This document shows positions 9,109-17,216 of a stretch of 64,000 nt of DNA, one piece after another (position 1 is the first letter of the stretch; every line of letters starts with the position of its first letter). Both the position numbers and the translations under genes were made by a program. The DNA is taken from positions 62,001 to 126,000 of the forward strand of contig CAVRUZ010000006.1 in assembly GCA_963724495.1 (NCBI GenBank), read 5' to 3'. The notes below the pieces were generated by a model. That model made no database searches. It was not told where the DNA came from and was given only the letters and a program-made list of their open reading frames with translations. This DNA is from CAVRUZ01 sp963724495. GTDB lineage: Bacteria > Actinomycetota > Actinomycetes > Propionibacteriales > DAIQRJ01.

Positions 9109-9684
9109 ATGCCCGCAGACGGTCGTCTCAACCCCATCGAGTCGATGCGCGGTGGGCTGCGACGTGTCGGTCTGCGGCTGCGTCGGCGGGCGCGACCGCG
9201 GACGCCTCGCCGGACGCCCGTTCGTGCCCCGGGCCTGGTGGCAGAGGTTCGCCGGGCGCATCCGGAGGGCTATCCCGGCGACTTCACCGGCACATCCAGC
9301 GTCGACTACGCGCCGAAGGACGACCACGTCCCGGACCCGGGCGAGATCGTCTGGACGTGGGTCCCGTTCGAGGAGGACCACTCGATCGGCAAGGACCGGC
9401 CGGTCCTCGTGGTCGCCTACGACGGGCCCTACCCACTGGCTCTGATGCTCACGAGCAAGGACCACGACGACGACGAGGTCCGGCAGAGCGACGAGGCGGA
9501 GGGCCGAGACTTCGTCGACATCGGCTCCGGCTCCTGGGACCGCCTCGGGCGGTCGAGCGAAGTGCGCACCGACCGGGTGATCCGGCTCGATCCGCACGCC
9601 GTGCGTCGCGAAGGTGGGGTGCTCGGACGGTCGCGGTACGAGGTGGTGGCCGCTCACCTGCGCCAGATCCGCGGCTGGACCTGA
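9109..9684 (+). CDS. PemK/MazF-like family protein
   Basis: 191 residues. An Arg-rich N-terminus (GLRLRRRARPRTPRR) precedes a PemK/MazF-like beta-barrel core, recognised by DPGEIVWTWVPFEEDHSIGKDRPVLVV and a later ALMLTSK, in the order seen in the superfamily. Stand-alone proteins of this type are common in Nocardioides-like genomes. No antitoxin-like ORF is adjacent, so a toxin role is unproven; it may be a housekeeping RNase or a nucleic-acid-binding relative. It is divergent from smpB across ~175 bp. Confidence 0.65.
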   Translation: MPADGRLNPIESMRGGLRRVGLRLRRRARPRTPRRTPVRAPGLVAEVRRAHPEGYPGDFTGTSSVDYAPKDDHVPDPGEIVWTWVPFEEDHSIGKDRPVLVVAYDGPYPLALMLTSKDHDDDEVRQSDEAEGRDFVDIGSGSWDRLGRSSEVRTDRVIRLDPHAVRREGGVLGRSRYEVVAAHLRQIRGWT

Positions 9685-9701
9685 GCCGAGCCGGTTGAAG
9701 C

Positions 9702-10265
9702 TCAGCTGCGACGGTCGCCGAGCGGCCGAGCGGCGAAGTCGGCGATCTCGTCGAGTGTCGGCTCGTAGCCGTCGCTGGAGTCCACGTCCAGCGTGGGCAC
9801 GTCCAGGTGGATCGCGTCCCACCCGGGCTCCTCCCCCTGCTCGAGGAGGATCGCCAGATCGGCATGAGCGGCCCGCGTCGGCAGGTCGGCGAGCCGCTGA
9901 CGCTGCCGCTCTCGCAACAGGTCGAGCGGGACCGAGCAGCGCACGACACGCAGGTCACACAGGCCACGCAAAGGTGTGAGGCCCTGCTCCCAGATCCGGT
10001 GCTGGAAGGCGGCCTCGGCCACGACCGTGACCCCGCCGCGGAGCAGGAGTCCGACGGTCTCGAAGAACAGTCCGTAGGTGCGCACGGTGAGCGGATCGCC
10101 CACGGCCGGCTGGAAGCCCGGACCGAAGGCATGGACCATGCCTTCCTTGATCTCGTCCCGGCAGATCGCAGGACACCCGATCGCAGCCGCGAGCCGGTGC
10201 GCCAGCGTGGTCTTGCCCGAACCCCCGCGCCCGCTGACGACCACGAGGTGCGGCAGGTGCGCCAC
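9702..10265 (-). CDS. AAA-family P-loop kinase
   Basis: 187 residues. The N-terminus has the Walker A motif GRGGSGKTT at residues 10–18, followed by the zeta-toxin/adenylate-kinase-like RDEIKEGMVHAF and a lid region with QRQRL. It probably phosphorylates a small substrate or nucleotide; the substrate cannot be named from sequence. It is convergent with the PemK/MazF-like gene (17 bp between stops) and lies 8 bp downstream of the M23 peptidase gene, with which it may be co-transcribed. Confidence 0.7.
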   Translation of the reverse strand: MAHLPHLVVVSGRGGSGKTTLAHRLAAAIGCPAICRDEIKEGMVHAFGPGFQPAVGDPLTVRTYGLFFETVGLLLRGGVTVVAEAAFQHRIWEQGLTPLRGLCDLRVVRCSVPLDLLRERQRQRLADLPTRAAHADLAILLEQGEEPGWDAIHLDVPTLDVDSSDGYEPTLDEIADFAARPLGDRRS

Positions 10266-10273
10266 CCGGCCGG

Positions 10274-11704
10274 CTAGAGGTAGTTGGCCGGGTTCACCGG
10301 CGTGCCGTTGCGGTAGACCATGAAGTGCAGGTGGCAGCCCGTGGACATGCCGGTGGTTCCCGAGTAGCCGATCAGCTGGCCCCTCGACACGTGCTGGCCG
10401 GACCCGACGCTGAAGCTCGTCAGGTGGTTGTACGACGTGGACATGCTGGCGCCGTTCAGCCAGCCGTGGTCGATGATCACCCGGTTGCCGTAGCCGCTGC
10501 CGTAGTAGGCGCCGACGATCTGACCGCTGCGACCCGCGTAGAGCGGGGTACCGCAGCCGACGCCGTAGTCCATGCCGTCGTGCAGTCGCCAGTAGTGCAG
10601 GATCGGGTGGTACCGGTAGCCGAAGGGTGAGGTGACCGGCCCGTTGACGGGTCGCCCGAACAGGCCGCCACCGCCGCTCGGTGCCTGGCGTGGAGCCGGC
10701 GCCTCCTGCTGCTCCGCCTCCTGCTGCTCCGCCTCCTGCTGCTCCGCCTCCTGCTGCTCCGCCTCCTCTGCTGCCCGCTCGGCTGCGCGCCGGCGCTCCT
10801 CCGCCGCGCGCTTGCGGGCGATCTCCCGGAGCTGAGCGGTGATCGTCTCCCGCTCCCGTTCGAGCTTCCTGATCTCGGCGCGGGCATCGGTGCGTGCCTT
10901 GGCGGCCGCACGCTGCTTGTCTGCACGACCGGCGACGAGGTGGGCGACCTTCGCGGTCTGGGCCTCCTGCCTGTCCTCCAGGCGCTTGACGTCGCCGAGG
11001 TGGGCCGCGGCCTCTCGGCGAAGGCGCGTCGACGTGTCCTGCGTCTGGTGGGCGATCGCCAGCCGGACGTTCATCTGGGTGCGGGCGTTGGCGTACCGGG
11101 TCAGGGCCGTGACCTGCGACCCGCTCACCGTGGCGATCACCTGCATGGCCGAGAGCAGATCGTCGGTGCTGCGTGCGCCGACCACCACCGACAGTGCGGT
11201 CATGTCGCTGTTCTGGTAGGTCGCGTTCGCGAACTGGGCGATCTGCTGCCGCTGGCGGGCGACCTCGTCCTTGGCCTGCTCCGCACGCTCGGCTGCGGAG
11301 GTCTCAGCAGCAGTTGCGGCCGCGAGCTGCCTGCTGGCTGCGGCGTCCTTGGCGCGTGCGACCACGAGGTCGCCCCTCACCTCGGCAAGCTCGTCGCGCG
11401 CGGTCCCGAGTGCGTCCTTCGCCCGGGTGAGGGCCGCAGTGGCCTTGACGAGGTCGTTGGTCGACTCGTCGAGGTCGCCGCGTGCCTGCTCGAGCTCGCG
11501 TTCGACCCTGGACTTGTCCTCCGCGGGTCCGGCCACCACAGGAACGGTCAGGCCGGCCGCGACGGCGACGGTCACAGCGACGAGCAGCCCCACGCGCGGC
11601 CACCGGCTCAGGGCGGCACGGGTGCGTCTCTCGCGGTCGGCGTGAGGGGTGTCGCTGTCGTAAACAGGACCCAGCACGATCAGGTGCCCCTTCCACCGTG
11701 CCAC
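10274..11704 (-). CDS. Secreted M23 peptidase with coiled coil (EnvC/RipC-like, FtsEX-linked)
   Basis: 476 residues. A basic N-region plus hydrophobic segment (WPRVGLLVAVTVAVAAGLTVPVVAG) forms a signal peptide or anchor. A long coiled coil (about 75–330) follows, ending in a Gln/Glu/Ala repeat. The C-terminal M23 LytM domain (about 350–476) has HDGMDYGVGCGTPLYA and HLHFMVY, so the Zn ligands H…D and HxH are present. It should cleave peptidoglycan cross-bridges. The gene follows ftsX and ftsE in the same direction, the arrangement in which FtsEX activates a coiled-coil hydrolase at the septum. GTG starts further in (for example the one before LGPVYDSD) are possible. Confidence 0.88.
   Translation of the reverse strand: MARWKGHLIVLGPVYDSDTPHADRERRTRAALSRWPRVGLLVAVTVAVAAGLTVPVVAGPAEDKSRVERELEQARGDLDESTNDLVKATAALTRAKDALGTARDELAEVRGDLVVARAKDAAASRQLAAATAAETSAAERAEQAKDEVARQRQQIAQFANATYQNSDMTALSVVVGARSTDDLLSAMQVIATVSGSQVTALTRYANARTQMNVRLAIAHQTQDTSTRLRREAAAHLGDVKRLEDRQEAQTAKVAHLVAGRADKQRAAAKARTDARAEIRKLERERETITAQLREIARKRAAEERRRAAERAAEEAEQQEAEQQEAEQQEAEQQEAPAPRQAPSGGGGLFGRPVNGPVTSPFGYRYHPILHYWRLHDGMDYGVGCGTPLYAGRSGQIVGAYYGSGYGNRVIIDHGWLNGASMSTSYNHLTSFSVGSGQHVSRGQLIGYSGTTGMSTGCHLHFMVYRNGTPVNPANYL
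10701..10760. repeat. Four tandem 15-bp units in the M23 peptidase gene
   Basis: The unit gcctcctgctgctcc occurs four times in perfect tandem and encodes the repeated pentapeptide EAEQQ between the coiled coil and the M23 domain. The period is a multiple of three, so copy-number change would lengthen or shorten the linker without breaking the frame. Confidence 0.9.
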
Positions 11705-11853
11705 CGATCAGCGGAGCACGCGTGACTCAAGGTACGCATGACCCCAATGGACCCGACCGACCGTAAACGCTCAGTGACGGGAAATCACGGAGCGCGGTCG
11801 CGACTGGCCGGACGCGGCATCTGGGCAACCCGCTACCCGGCGGCAGACCTCGA

Positions 11854-12750
11854 TCAGACCTTGAGGTATCTGTGCAGGGTCGTCACCGACGCCACCACAG
11901 CCAGGGCGACGCCAAGGATCACGAGCAGCGGCATCGTGGCGACCACCTCGTCCCACCCGATCCACGGGATCGCCTGGATGCCCGACCGGAGCCAGGCGGT
12001 CACGAACGGCGCGAACGCAAGGGTCCCGCAGGCCAGTGCGGCACCGATCAAGGCGGCGATCACCGTCTCCAGCACGAACGGCAACTGGATGTACATGCTG
12101 GAGGCGCCCACCAGCCGCATGATGCCGATCTCCCGCCGTCGCGAGAACACGGTGAGACGGATCGTGTTGGCGATCTGGAGCACAGCGGCGAGGAGCAGGC
12201 CGGCGCTGAGCCCGATCGAGATCCACTTCAGCCCGTTCAGCCCGTTGAACAGCGGTTGGAGGATCTCGCGGGAGTCCTGCACCGAGAACACGCCGGGCAT
12301 GCCCGAGACGGCGGAGTTCACGCTCTCGTACTGCTGGGCGTCCTTGAGCTGAACCCGGAACGACGCCTGCAGATCCTGCGGCTGGACGATGTCGACCGTT
12401 GCGCAGTCCTTGCAGATCTCCTTGAACCGGTTGTAGGCCGCCCGCTGGTCCTCGAAGAAGACCTCCGACACCTCGGGATTGTCGTTGAGCGCCTTCTCGA
12501 CCGCCTGCTGCTGCCGGTCGGTGATCTCACCGTCGCACTTGGGCGAGGCCGCGTTCTCGTTGCACAAGAACACCGCGACCTGGACCTTGTCGTACCAGAA
12601 CCCCTTGGCCAGGTTGACCTCGGCCCGGATCAGCATCCCTACTCCGAACAGCACCAGCGAGACCCAGACGGTGACGACCACCGCGACCGTCATCGTCAGG
12701 TTGCGGCGCAGGCCGCCGCCGAGTTCGGAGGAGACGTATCTCAGTCGCAT
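11854..12750 (-). CDS. ftsX: Cell-division permease FtsX
   Basis: 298 residues, starting MRLRYVSSELGGGLRRNLTM. One transmembrane helix (TVAVVVTVWVSLVLFGVGML), an extracellular loop of about 130 residues with four Cys (CNENAASPKC, CKDC), then three C-terminal helices (WISIGLSAGLLLAAVLQIANTI, VIAALIGAALACGTLAFAPF, VVATMPLLVILGVALAVVASV). This is the FtsX topology. With FtsE it transmits ATP hydrolysis across the membrane to a peptidoglycan hydrolase, here most likely the M23 protein encoded next. It lies 100 bp downstream of ftsE. Confidence 0.95.
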   Translation of the reverse strand: MRLRYVSSELGGGLRRNLTMTVAVVVTVWVSLVLFGVGMLIRAEVNLAKGFWYDKVQVAVFLCNENAASPKCDGEITDRQQQAVEKALNDNPEVSEVFFEDQRAAYNRFKEICKDCATVDIVQPQDLQASFRVQLKDAQQYESVNSAVSGMPGVFSVQDSREILQPLFNGLNGLKWISIGLSAGLLLAAVLQIANTIRLTVFSRRREIGIMRLVGASSMYIQLPFVLETVIAALIGAALACGTLAFAPFVTAWLRSGIQAIPWIGWDEVVATMPLLVILGVALAVVASVTTLHRYLKV

Positions 12751-12850
12751 GGTGTCCTTCGATGTCGCCTGATGAGTGGAGGTCCGGGGTCACCGGCGGG
12801 CGGCCGGGGCTCGTGCGGGAGGTGGCGCCACCTGGGCTGTCGGCGTCTCG

Positions 12851-13540
12851 TCAGTGCTGGTAGCCGTACACGCCGCGCTCCTGGTCGCGGATCAGCTTGC
12901 CGCCTTCGAGTTCGATCACGCGCTTGCGCATCTGGTCGACGATCGTCGCGTCGTGGGTGGCCATGACGACGGTGGTTCCGGTGCGGTTGATCCGGTCGAG
13001 CAGTTTCATGATGCCCACCGACGTACCCGGGTCGAGGTTTCCCGTCGGCTCGTCGGCGAGCAGGATCTGCGGCCGGTTCACGAAGGCGCGCGCAATCGCC
13101 ACCCGTTGCTGCTCGCCGCCGGACAGCTCGTCGGGGCGACGGGTCTCCTTGCCCTCGAGCCCGACCAGCGCCAACGTCTCCGGGACGGTCTCGCGAATCT
13201 CGTTGCGGCTCCGGCCGATCACCTGAAGCGCGAAGGCGACGTTCTCGAAGACGGTCTTGTTGGGCAGCAGCCGGAAGTCCTGGAAGACCACGCCGATCTG
13301 CCGCCGCAGGGCCGGCACCTTCCACGAAGGGAGGCGGTTGAGCTCGCGACCGGCCACCTGCAGTTGACCCGTGGTGGGGCGCAGCTCGCGAAGCATCAGC
13401 CGGGTGAGCGTCGACTTGCCCGAGCCGGAGGTGCCGACCACGAAGACGAACTCGCCCTTGTCGATGTCGAACGAGATCTCCGACAGCGCAGGCCGCTTCT
13501 GCCCGTCGTAGGTCTTGCTCACGTTGTCGAAGCTGATCAC
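12851..13540 (-). CDS. ftsE: Cell-division ATP-binding protein FtsE
   Basis: 229-residue ABC ATPase with Walker A GTSGSGKST (36–44), Q-loop VVFQDFRLLPNKTVFENV, signature LSGGEQQR and Walker B ILLADEPTGNLD, followed by the H-loop MATHD. The short length and the start ISFDNVSKTY are typical of FtsE. It pairs with FtsX. The GTG start has only a weak AAGG ribosome site, contained in a 13-bp sequence that is directly repeated just upstream. Confidence 0.96.
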   Translation of the reverse strand: MISFDNVSKTYDGQKRPALSEISFDIDKGEFVFVVGTSGSGKSTLTRLMLRELRPTTGQLQVAGRELNRLPSWKVPALRRQIGVVFQDFRLLPNKTVFENVAFALQVIGRSRNEIRETVPETLALVGLEGKETRRPDELSGGEQQRVAIARAFVNRPQILLADEPTGNLDPGTSVGIMKLLDRINRTGTTVVMATHDATIVDQMRKRVIELEGGKLIRDQERGVYGYQH

Positions 13541-13544
13541 TGTC

Positions 13545-13578
13545 TTGCCTTGAACACTGACTTCTTTGCCTTGAACAC
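13545..13578. repeat. 13-bp direct repeat upstream of ftsE
   Basis: TTGCCTTGAACAC occurs at 13545–13557 and 13566–13578, 21 bp apart centre to centre, about two helical turns. On the minus strand each copy reads GTGTTCAAGGCAA and contains an AAGG ribosome-site-like core. The copy nearest ftsE ends 5 nt before the GTG start. Confidence 0.7.
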
Positions 13579-13748
13579 GGTCTCACCAGAGCCTGGTCGG
13601 GTTGGGGAATCAGGGCAGGTGCCCGGCCTTCACCGATCGAAAGCGGGCGACGCACGAACAATGCGGCCATGGGGGTGGCCGCGATCGAGTGTACGGCCGC
13701 AGCACCCGTGCGCCCGGGACCAGCGACCGTCGGGCCGGGCTGTCCCGG

Positions 13749-14861
13749 CTAGGAGGCGGCCGCGGTCTGGCGGCGCCAGCGGATGCCGGCCTCGATGAAG
13801 TCGTCGATCTCGCCGTCGAAGACCGCCGACGTGTTGCCGGTCTCGTGCTCGGTGCGCAGGTCCTTGACCATCTGGTACGGGTGCAGGACGTACGACCGCA
13901 TCTGGTCGCCCCACGAGGAGGTGACGCCCTCCTTCATGGCGTCGAGGGTGGCCTTCTCCTCCTCCTGCCGCCGGGCCAGGATCTTGGCCTTCAGCAGGGT
14001 CATCGCGGTGGCCTTGTTCTGCAGCTGCGAACGCTCGTTCTGGCAGCTGACGACGATGCCGGTGGGCAGATGCGTGAGCCGGACTGCCGAGTCCGTGGTG
14101 TTGACGCCCTGCCCGCCGGGTCCGGAGCTCCGGTACACGTCGATCCGGAGCTCGTCGTCGGGGATCTCCACCGACACCGAGCCCTCGAGCACCGGGACCA
14201 CCTCGACGCCGGCGAACGAGGTCTGCCGACGGCCCTGGTTGTCGAACGGGGAGATGCGTACCAGCCGGTGGGTGCCCTGCTCGACCGAGAGCGTGCCGTA
14301 GGCGTAGGGCGCCTTGACCGCGAACGTGGCCTGCTTGATGCCGGCCTCCTCGGAGTAGGCCGTGTCATAGACCTCGGTGGGGTACCCGTGGCGTTCGGCC
14401 CAGCGCAGGTACATCCGCAGCAGCATCTCGGCGAAGTCGGCGGCGTCGACGCCACCGGCACCCGAGCGCACGGTCACGAGGGCGTCGGCCTCGTCGTGCT
14501 CTCCCGACAGCAGCGTCCGGATCTCCAGCGACCTGACCGCGGTGACGAGATCGGCAATCTCCCGGCTCGCCTCGGCGAGGGACTGTTCGTCACCTTCGTC
14601 GGTGCTGAGCTCGACCATGATCGTGACGTCCTCGACCCGTCGGCGCAGGTCGGTGATGCGGTCGAGCTCGGACTGGGCATGGCTCAGCTGGCTGGTGACG
14701 CGCTGCGCGTTGGCCTGGTCGTCCCACAACGAGGGGACCGCGACCTGCTCGGACAGGTCGGCCACCCGAGCCCGGAGGGTCGGGACATCCATCACCGTCT
14801 CGATGCTCGAAAGCGTGTTGTCGAGTTCGGCGATCTCGCGGGCGAAGTCTTCCGCAGGCAC
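13749..14861 (-). CDS. prfB: Peptide chain release factor 2
   Basis: 370 residues. The domain order is that of a class I release factor: N-terminal helical domain, the RF2 stop-recognition tripeptide SPF in RISPFDNQGRRQTSF, and the catalytic GGQ in SSGPGGQGVNTTDSAV. It ends translation at UGA and UAA. The GTG start is chosen from the usual family N-terminus. I looked for the programmed +1 frameshift found in many prfB genes (an in-frame UGA near codon 25) and it is absent here; the frame is continuous. Confidence 0.96.
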   Translation of the reverse strand: MPAEDFAREIAELDNTLSSIETVMDVPTLRARVADLSEQVAVPSLWDDQANAQRVTSQLSHAQSELDRITDLRRRVEDVTIMVELSTDEGDEQSLAEASREIADLVTAVRSLEIRTLLSGEHDEADALVTVRSGAGGVDAADFAEMLLRMYLRWAERHGYPTEVYDTAYSEEAGIKQATFAVKAPYAYGTLSVEQGTHRLVRISPFDNQGRRQTSFAGVEVVPVLEGSVSVEIPDDELRIDVYRSSGPGGQGVNTTDSAVRLTHLPTGIVVSCQNERSQLQNKATAMTLLKAKILARRQEEEKATLDAMKEGVTSSWGDQMRSYVLHPYQMVKDLRTEHETGNTSAVFDGEIDDFIEAGIRWRRQTAAAS

Positions 14862-14897
14862 CGGCCAACCCTACGTGCCGTCGGGTCATCGACGTCG

Positions 14898-15329
14898 TCA
14901 GCCGCGTTGCGACTGAGCCTCGGCCGTCGCCGACACCGGCATGGTCGCCTGGGTGACCACCGAGCTCACGATCGGGATGCTGCAGTTCGCGCTCAGTGTC
15001 ACCTGCACGCGGGTCGGCCCCACCACATCGACCTGGCTGGCGAGGCCCGGGAACTTGCTGCCGGCCCCGCTGTCGGACAGGTAGGTCGTGGCCAGGTTCG
15101 TCGCGGCCACCTGGTCCAGCCGGACCTGACCGTTGCCGCCGTAGATGGCGCTGGTGTCGATGCCGTCCGCGGCCGACAGGGCTGCACCGTCGGCCATCGC
15201 CGACAGCTCGCGCTGGAAGAGGAACACCCGGCTGGCCGCCACCACGACCGTGACCAGCAACCCGAGGATCAGGACGAAGCCGATGATCATCGGCGAGATC
15301 GACCCTCGCTGCCCTCGCGCGCGGCTCAT
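14898..15329 (-). CDS. TadG-like pilus-assembly protein (TadE/G family)
   Basis: 143 residues. MSRARGQRGSISPMIIGFVLILGLLV shows the TadG/TadE-type N-terminus: a basic run, the RGS–P motif and one membrane helix. The text AMADGAALSAADGID after it is typical of TadG-like minor pseudopilins. The ATG overlaps the stop codon of the preceding gene (ATGA). It is the last gene of the flp–tadE–tadE–tadG string and probably a minor pilin or anchor of the Tad pilus in the membrane. Confidence 0.8.
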   Translation of the reverse strand: MSRARGQRGSISPMIIGFVLILGLLVTVVVAASRVFLFQRELSAMADGAALSAADGIDTSAIYGGNGQVRLDQVAATNLATTYLSDSGAGSKFPGLASQVDVVGPTRVQVTLSANCSIPIVSSVVTQATMPVSATAEAQSQRG

Positions 15330-15790
15330 TCGGTGTACTCCCCATAGGGCGAGCTGTGCGTGCTCGACACGGTGACCGCCGGCGCATGCCAGTCCGACAT
15401 GATGCCGGGCAACGGCAGCGGGACGCGCACGGTCACGGTGACGGTGGTCACCGAGCCGCGCTGCAGGCAGCCACCGCTGCACTGCGGCGAGCCGACGGTG
15501 GCCCACTGCCGCACGTCCTGGTCCTCGAGAGCCTGTTCCGCGCTGGTACGCAGTGCCGACATCGCTGCGCCCGGGCTCTCACCCTGGCTGCCCGCGAGGT
15601 TGTAGGCACGCGCTCCGGCCCTGGCGGCGGCTGCCGCACCGTAGGCGCCGCGCTGGACGTCGAACACCGTCAGCAGGATGTACATGAGCGGGATCAGCAG
15701 GATCAGCGAGAGGGCGACGAACTCGACGAGTGCGCTGCCCCGCTGCCGGTCGGCAGGAGGTCGGCCGGGTCGCCTTGGCACCGATCGCAT
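15326..15790 (-). CDS. TadE-like minor pilin
   Basis: 154 residues, with MRSVPRRPGRPPADRQRGSALVEFVALSLILLIPLMYILLTVFD. The RGSALVEF motif before a single membrane helix marks the TadE family; the Glu corresponds to the processing-site Glu of type IVb pilins. Two Cys near residues 105–110 (CSGGC) could form a disulfide. I chose the ATG at 15790, which leaves 2 bp to the upstream stop. It overlaps the next gene by 4 nt. Confidence 0.85.
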   Translation of the reverse strand: MRSVPRRPGRPPADRQRGSALVEFVALSLILLIPLMYILLTVFDVQRGAYGAAAAARAGARAYNLAGSQGESPGAAMSALRTSAEQALEDQDVRQWATVGSPQCSGGCLQRGSVTTVTVTVRVPLPLPGIMSDWHAPAVTVSSTHSSPYGEYTE

Positions 15791-15792
15791 CG

Positions 15793-16200
15793 TCAGCTCT
15801 CCTCGACCGCATGCCCGGTGACCGACAGCGTGATCGGGCTGCCCCACAAGCCGAGGGCGGGAACTGCGCTCCGAAGACGGACGGTGACGAGCTGCTCGCC
15901 ACCTCCGCCGCTCTCGATCCCGCCGCTCGACCCCTTGACCCACCCGGGGTTCAGCGAGTCGGCCGCGCACCGCTCCGCCCTGGCGACCCCGTCTCCGACC
16001 GACCGGTCGAAGTTGGCGCCGTACCGGGCGCCCTCAGACGCGCAGGCAGTGAGGGTGTTCTTCACAAAGATCGTCAGCCCCACCTGGAAGATCCCCAGGA
16101 AGAGCGGTACCAGCAAGACGAGAACCATGGCGAACTCGGCCGCGGCCGAACCGCGTTGCCGGGCTGCCGTCCCACGACGGGGTCCGCAGCGTGCAGGCAT
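15793..16200 (-). CDS. TadE-like minor pilin
   Basis: 135 residues. RQRGSAAAEFAMVLVLLVPLFLGIFQVGLTIFV gives the TadE signature (RGSAAAEF plus one helix), followed by a periplasm-side domain with two Cys (TACASEG, ERCAADS). A second TadE paralogue lies directly downstream, as is usual in actinobacterial Tad clusters. Predicted to be a minor pseudopilin in the cell envelope. Confidence 0.85.
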   Translation of the reverse strand: MPARCGPRRGTAARQRGSAAAEFAMVLVLLVPLFLGIFQVGLTIFVKNTLTACASEGARYGANFDRSVGDGVARAERCAADSLNPGWVKGSSGGIESGGGGEQLVTVRLRSAVPALGLWGSPITLSVTGHAVEES

Positions 16201-16223
16201 GCCGAGTCGCCGCCGGAGACCGG

Positions 16224-16436
16224 CTAGCTGAAGTCCTTGAGCGCCTTGTTCAGCATGTCGGTGAGGCGCGGGCGGGCGATCGCCAGCAACGCCGCGACGA
16301 TCAGCGCGGTCATCAGCGTGATCAGCACCCAGCCGGGAACGTCACCGCGCTCGCTCCTGCGCTTCAGTTCCACCGCCCGGGCCTGCACAGTGACAGCGCA
16401 CTGGATCGCGAGTTCCTGGAGGGGCTTGGTCGACAT
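16224..16436 (-). CDS. Flp-type pilin-like small membrane protein
   Basis: 70 residues: a charged N-terminal half (ARAVELKRRSERGD) and one hydrophobic helix (VPGWVLITLMTALIVAALLAIA), then a short basic tail. This is the size and shape of the actinobacterial Flp pilin-like proteins that precede tadE genes. The strict G–XXXX–E processing site is not obvious, so it may be an atypical pilin. A good ribosome site (acggagg) precedes the ATG. Its position 24 bp before the first tadE supports the call. Confidence 0.7.
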   Translation of the reverse strand: MSTKPLQELAIQCAVTVQARAVELKRRSERGDVPGWVLITLMTALIVAALLAIARPRLTDMLNKALKDFS

Positions 16437-16591
16437 CGGAGAGCCTCCGTCTAGTGGTCAGGCCGCGGCCAGTGTTGCCGATTGGGCAGGTTGTGCGAAA
16501 TCGGCGCAGGCGTTCCTGTGGACAAAGGGGCACTACCCGGCCATCAGTGCCGGGAGCCAGGGTCAGGAGACGAAGTTCAGCGAGAGGGGTA

Positions 16592-16598
16592 AGGCTAC
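16592..16598. other. Candidate attL core (AGGCTAC)
   Basis: The heptamer AGGCTAC here and at 26686–26692 is shared by the two ends of the inserted DNA. Large serine integrases recombine at sites with only a short common core, so a 7-bp identity is compatible. It could also be chance. If correct, the uninterrupted tadC–flp spacer would be about 180 bp. Confidence 0.3.
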
Positions 16599-16638
16599 TA
16601 AGAGGTAGCTTTGCCAAACCGCACCCCGAGGAGCTCCG

Positions 16639-16915
16639 ATGTCCGACGCCACTACCACGAAGCACGCCAAGACCTTCAGCCGGAGGGAACGCTGACGGCT
16701 GCATCTGCGGCCAGTACGTCCTGCCTGGTCTGCCGACGAACTACGCGGTCGGCATGCACGTCAGCGGGCAACAAGCGGGAGGCAAGCTCGCCGAAGAGGC
16801 CGCCGCAAGGCCGCGAGGAAGCTGCCGCTGCAAGGCCGCAACAAGAAGGCGGCCGCGGCCGCAAGAGGGCCGCGAAGAAGGCCTCCGACAAGGCCGAGCA
16901 ACCGAGGTCTGACAC
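16639..16915 (+). pseudogene. Broken small gene (Cys motif and Lys/Ala-rich tail)
   Basis: An ATG with upstream GAGGAG (16628–16633) opens MSDATTTKHAKTFSRRER and stops. The coding pattern then continues in the other two frames: GCICGQYVLPGLPTNYAVG (with a CxC pair) and further on a Lys/Ala-rich tail KRAAKKASDKAEQPRS ending at 16913. At least two frame changes are needed to read it as one protein of about 90 residues. I cannot name a family. It could be a decayed element gene or the product of indel errors. Confidence 0.3.
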
Positions 16916-16966
16916 CGGGGCACGGCTGCAGGCCGGGTGCCCACAAAAACGTAGGAGAACTCCGCC

Positions 16967-17134
16967 ATGACCGTTGCAGAACTGATCGCAGAGCTAGAGG
17001 ACTTGCCCGAGGACGCGGAGGTGGGCTGGCCATCCAGCCCCACTGCCCTGCAGTTCGAGGTTGACGGGGTCGTCGAGAACGACCCCACCGCCGAGTACAA
17101 AGGCGACGTGCCGAGGAAGGACGCGGCCGAATGA
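16967..17134 (+). CDS. Small acidic protein upstream of integrase
   Basis: 55 residues beginning MTVAELIAELEDLPEDAEV, very acidic, with a good ribosome site (gtaggagaactccgcc). The N-terminal half resembles the short DUF-type proteins (VAELIaxLxxlPxDAxV) often found in actinophages and integrative elements; function unknown. It ends 10 nt before the next possible start and is probably in one transcript with the integrase. Confidence 0.6.
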   Translation: MTVAELIAELEDLPEDAEVGWPSSPTALQFEVDGVVENDPTAEYKGDVPRKDAAE

Positions 17135-17144
17135 GGAGGTCGTC

Positions 17145-17216
17145 GTGTACATCTTGCAGGGCGAGCACCCGCGCCACGACCGTCCCTACGCTCCCGAAGG
17201 ACTGTGGACACGATGA
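17145..17216 (+). CDS. Possible 23-aa leader peptide coupled to integrase
   Basis: A GTG 6 nt after a GAGGAGG ribosome site opens a 23-codon frame (VYILQGEHPRHDRPYAPEGL…). Its TGA overlaps the integrase ATG as ATGA. The strong ribosome site and the overlap suggest that the integrase is translated by coupling to this short frame, as the integrase ATG has no ribosome site of its own. No known homologue. Confidence 0.4.
   Translation: MYILQGEHPRHDRPYAPEGLWTR

Larger units (their letters stand above)
16437..16966. other. Leader of flp and left flank of the mobile element
   Basis: 530 bp without a convincing intact gene. The flp-proximal part should hold the flp operon promoter and contains a hairpin (CCCGGC / GCCGGG at 16536–16554). 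At 16591–16611 there is an imperfect inverted repeat (aaggctac … gtagcttt), which I take as the likely left junction of the inserted element. From 16639 on, coding-like sequence is broken between frames (see the remnant entry). Confidence 0.5.

Noticed and set aside
9109..9684. Complete toxin–antitoxin pair
   Set aside because: Only the PemK/MazF-like protein is present; no small antitoxin-like frame precedes or follows it on the same strand.
13749..14861. Programmed +1 frameshift in prfB
   Set aside because: No in-frame TGA or slippery CTTTGA site near the start; the frame is continuous from the GTG.
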